The position numbers and the translations under genes were made by a program. A DNA stretch of 5,986 nt from positions 1 through 5,986 of the forward strand of contig JAGHSG010000056.1 in the NCBI GenBank assembly GCA_018066005.1. Reading direction: 5' to 3'. The notes under the pieces were generated by a model. The model had not been told where the DNA came from, did no database searches, and worked only from the letters and a program-made list of their open reading frames with translations. The DNA is from Bacteroidales bacterium (GTDB taxonomy: Bacteria > Bacteroidota > Bacteroidia > Bacteroidales > Paludibacteraceae). Below, piece by piece: positions 3,813 through 5,986 of the stretch. Within the stretch, counting starts at the first letter, position 1. The number at the start of each line of letters is the position of its first letter.

Positions 3813-5086
3813 GCGAATAAGGGATATTGGTTCATTTCTTTATTAACTATTTCACGCACTTTGGCGATATTGGCATCAGACTCGGGGGCTTGCAGCACCT
3901 GATCAATCAGTTCTACAATCCACGGCATCTTATCTTCCTTCAAGCCACGCGTCGTGATAGCGGGCGTACCGAAACGCAGACCGCTGGTCTGGAAAGCACT
4001 ACGCGTATCAAACGGCACCATGTTCTTATTGGTCGTTATGTCGGCAGCCACAAGGGCTTTTTCTGCCACCTTACCCGTCAAATCGGGATACTTGGTGCGC
4101 AAATCAACCAACATGGAGTGGTTATCCGTTCCGCCGGAGATAATATTATAACCCTTGTCCATAAAGGCTTGTGCCATGACGGCAGCGTTGGTCTTCACCT
4201 GTTGGGCATAGGTCTTGAACTCGGGTTGGAGTGCCTCGCCGAAAGCGACGGCTTTGGCAGCAATGACATGCTCCAACGGTCCGCCCTGTGTGCCGGGGAA
4301 GACAGCACTATCCAAGATAGCGGACATCATCTTGACCTCACCTTTCGGCGTCGTCTTGCCCCACGGATTGGGGAAGTCCTTACCCATCATAATAACACCG
4401 CCACGCGGACCACGGAGGGTCTTGTGTGTTGTCGTGGTAACGATATGGGCATACTTAACAGGGTTATCCAGCAGACCGGCTGCAATCAGTCCGGCAGGGT
4501 GTGCCATATCGACCATAAAGATAGCACCTATCTCGTCTGCCACCTTACGGATGCGGGCATAGTCCCACTCACGGCTGTAAGCCGAAGCTCCGGCAATAAT
4601 CAGTTTGGGACGCTCGGCACGTGCTTTCTGCTCCAACTCGTCATAATCGACACGACCTGTTGCTTCATCCAAGGAGTAATCAATAGCGTGGAACATAAGT
4701 CCGGAGAAATTGACCGCCGAGCCGTGGCTGAGGTGTCCGCCATGACTGAGGTTCAGTCCCATAAACGTGTCACCGGCTTTCAAGCAAGCCATAAAGACGC
4801 ACATATTAGCTTGTGCGCCGGAGTGCGGTTGCACGTTGGTGTATTCAGCATTAAAGAGTTTTTTAAGGCGGTCACGGGCGATATTCTCACTCACGTCCAC
4901 GACCTCACAACCGCCATAATAACGGTGCCCCGGGTAACCCTCGGCATATTTATTGGTCATCACCGACCCCATAGCCTCAAGGACTTGGTCGCTGACATAG
5001 TTCTCGCTGGCAATCAATTCGATACCGCGTGTTTGACGTTCCCGTTCCTGACGGATAAGGTCAAAAATTTCGTTGTCTCGTTGCAT
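3806..5086 (-). CDS. glyA: Serine hydroxymethyltransferase
   Basis: GlyA converts serine and tetrahydrofolate to glycine and 5,10-methylenetetrahydrofolate, the main source of one-carbon units, using PLP in the cytoplasm. The product is 426 residues, the usual length in Bacteroidales. Visible landmarks are ELIASENYVS (23-32), NKYAEGYPGHRYYGG (45-59), VQPHSGAQAN (85-94), the PLP-aspartate motif VDMAH (192-196), the PLP-lysine motif TTTTHKTLRGPRGG with Lys222, and SGLRFGTPA (368-376) with Arg371, which binds the substrate carboxylate. All key motifs are intact. I chose the ATG at 5086 because homologues begin near MQRDNEIFDLIRQE; an upstream in-frame extension to 5257 lies inside the preceding gene and has no family similarity. 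It starts 13 nt after the stop of the T9SS-domain gene and no promoter is visible between, so it is either read through from upstream or driven from inside that gene. The functional link with its neighbours is not obvious. Confidence 0.97.
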   Translation of the reverse strand: MQRDNEIFDLIRQERERQTRGIELIASENYVSDQVLEAMGSVMTNKYAEGYPGHRYYGGCEVVDVSENIARDRLKKLFNAEYTNVQPHSGAQANMCVFMACLKAGDTFMGLNLSHGGHLSHGSAVNFSGLMFHAIDYSLDEATGRVDYDELEQKARAERPKLIIAGASAYSREWDYARIRKVADEIGAIFMVDMAHPAGLIAAGLLDNPVKYAHIVTTTTHKTLRGPRGGVIMMGKDFPNPWGKTTPKGEVKMMSAILDSAVFPGTQGGPLEHVIAAKAVAFGEALQPEFKTYAQQVKTNAAVMAQAFMDKGYNIISGGTDNHSMLVDLRTKYPDLTGKVAEKALVAADITTNKNMVPFDTRSAFQTSGLRFGTPAITTRGLKEDKMPWIVELIDQVLQAPESDANIAKVREIVNKEMNQYPLFAW

Positions 5087-5099
5087 AATGTTTAATTGT

Positions 5100-5986
5100 T
5101 TATTTGCCACGGAGGAGATTGACGGAACCTTTGAGTTTGAAATCCTGTCCGTCACAGCCCTTGGCTTCAATGATATAGAAATAAGCTGAATCAGGTTCTT
5201 TGCGGCCGTTATAAGTACCGTCCCAACCCTTGGTGGGGTCATCCCACGAATAAACAAGGTGTTGCCAACGGTTATATATCCAGCAATGGAAATCGCAGAT
5301 AGAACGGAAGACTACACGGAACTCATCGTTCTTGCCATCCCCGTTAGGCGTGAACACGTTAGGCACCATAATCATACTACTATGCAGGATGATGGTGTCC
5401 TGTGCCGTAGTGACACAATCCGGATGTTTGGAATTGGTCATTTTGAGATCTACCATATAGGTCACCGGACCGGATTCGGAAGCCTCGTCAAAGATGTAAC
5501 GCATCTCCTTCTCCGTTCGTGTCGTAATGACATCCGAGCCACGGCGGATAGTCCACTGATAGACATCGGCTTTGGCGGAAGGATGGCTCTCGAACAGCAC
5601 TTCAAGCGGAGCCGAATGGATAATGGTCTGGTCTTCGTACGGACCTTCCTTCTCGTTCTCCAGTTTCTTACCGCGCATCGTAATAAAATACTGCTGATGG
5701 TGCGCCACGGCAACGGCTTCCTTAACATCCGTCACCAACGAATCGGCTGCTCCGAACAAGGTTTCTGAACACATGTTCTCATGAATAACGAACTTGGTGT
5801 CGCACAAGATGGAATCCAATGTGATGATACTCGGATAAGACAAGGTATCCGTTTTCGTAACCGTCTGCCAGTCCGATTCTGCCCATTGCTGGTTATTGTA
5901 CGTAACGGTCAGTTGGTAAGGCAGTTGCTTCTGCACATCATACTGATACGAGGACGCCGATAGCGAATCCGTGTAGTACGAGATGC
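5100..5986 (-). CDS. Secreted protein with gliding-motility/T9SS type-B C-terminal domain (N-terminus outside window)
   Basis: The frame is open from the window edge to a TAA at 5100, giving 294 visible residues. The last 89 (MVPNVFTPNGDGKNDEF, then F-H-C-W-I-Y-N-R-W, D-P-T-K-G-W-D-G, Y-F-Y-I-I-E-A-K-G, ending V-N-L-L-R) are the gliding motility-associated C-terminal domain (CHU_C, TIGR04131 type). This acts as a type-B signal for export by the type IX secretion system. The usual R-W-G is R-W-Q here. Before it, residues about 124-202 look like a PKD/Ig-like domain (V-Y-Q-W-T-I, M-V-D-L-K-M-T-N). The region further upstream is unassigned. Such proteins are typically large, repetitive surface or secreted proteins. 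A GTG near 5936 should not be taken as the start, since coding continues upstream without a stop. It lies immediately upstream of glyA in the same direction. Confidence 0.93.
   Translation of the reverse strand, partial: ISYYTDSLSASSYQYDVQKQLPYQLTVTYNNQQWAESDWQTVTKTDTLSYPSIITLDSILCDTKFVIHENMCSETLFGAADSLVTDVKEAVAVAHHQQYFITMRGKKLENEKEGPYEDQTIIHSAPLEVLFESHPSAKADVYQWTIRRGSDVITTRTEKEMRYIFDEASESGPVTYMVDLKMTNSKHPDCVTTAQDTIILHSSMIMVPNVFTPNGDGKNDEFRVVFRSICDFHCWIYNRWQHLVYSWDDPTKGWDGTYNGRKEPDSAYFYIIEAKGCDGQDFKLKGSVNLLRGK

Noticed and set aside
3827..5095. Long plus-strand open frame of 422 codons opposite glyA
   Set aside because: It mirrors an intact glyA with every SHMT motif. Its translation has no recognisable domain and low-complexity His/Gly/Leu content typical of an antisense shadow.
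5087..5257. 57-codon N-terminal extension of glyA in the same frame
   Set aside because: It overlaps the conserved T9SS type-B domain of the upstream gene, is not part of the SHMT family, and the ATG at 5086 gives the standard 426-residue protein.

Overview
The window looks like a chromosomal stretch from a Bacteroidales bacterium (Bacteroidota). The evidence is a glyA product of typical Bacteroidales length and sequence, a type IX secretion (T9SS) type-B C-terminal sorting domain, a BspA-like LRR_5 surface protein, Bacteroidota-style lipoproteins with BIG2/Ig-like and Gly-Xaa-Yaa domains, A-rich start regions without Shine-Dalgarno sequences, and a promoter matching the Bacteroidota TTTG / TAnnTTTG consensus. 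Every gene I accept is on the minus strand; the plus-strand open frames are shadows. I cannot name the species.

Right part (about 3405-5986, roughly half G+C by eye), in transcription order: the 3' end of a large secreted protein ending in a gliding-motility/T9SS type-B domain (5100-5986, N-terminus outside the window); glyA, serine hydroxymethyltransferase (3806-5086), 13 nt downstream; and a small Ig-like (BIG2) putative lipoprotein (3453-3812) whose ATG overlaps the glyA stop and whose first codons are a tandem 8-bp repeat. A 9-bp hairpin with a T-run (3405-3435) closes this unit.

Middle (about 3026-3362) is the most unusual part. It holds a good Bacteroidota promoter (3331-3362), about 300 nt of strongly self-complementary sequence, and a hairpin followed by six U (ending at 3026). 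I could not match this RNA to a family I know. Its two arms (3185-3250 and 3037-3105) pair with each other over about 51 base pairs in a long rod, yet each arm can also fold on itself, the 3' arm into the terminator hairpin. The two folds exclude each other. It is either a stand-alone structured non-coding RNA or an attenuator-type leader for the genes below it.

Left part (1-2925, lower G+C) is an apparent operon of three exported proteins, spaced 33 and 18 nt apart: a seven-repeat BspA-like LRR protein (1972-2925), a 160-residue protein with a signal peptide and two hydrophobic segments (1456-1938), and a large lipoprotein with a coiled coil, DUF4988-like modules, collagen-like Gly-Xaa-Yaa tracts, a BIG2 domain and a C-terminal domain cut by the window edge (1-1437). 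The three probably form a cell-surface set, possibly controlled by the structured RNA upstream; that control is inference.
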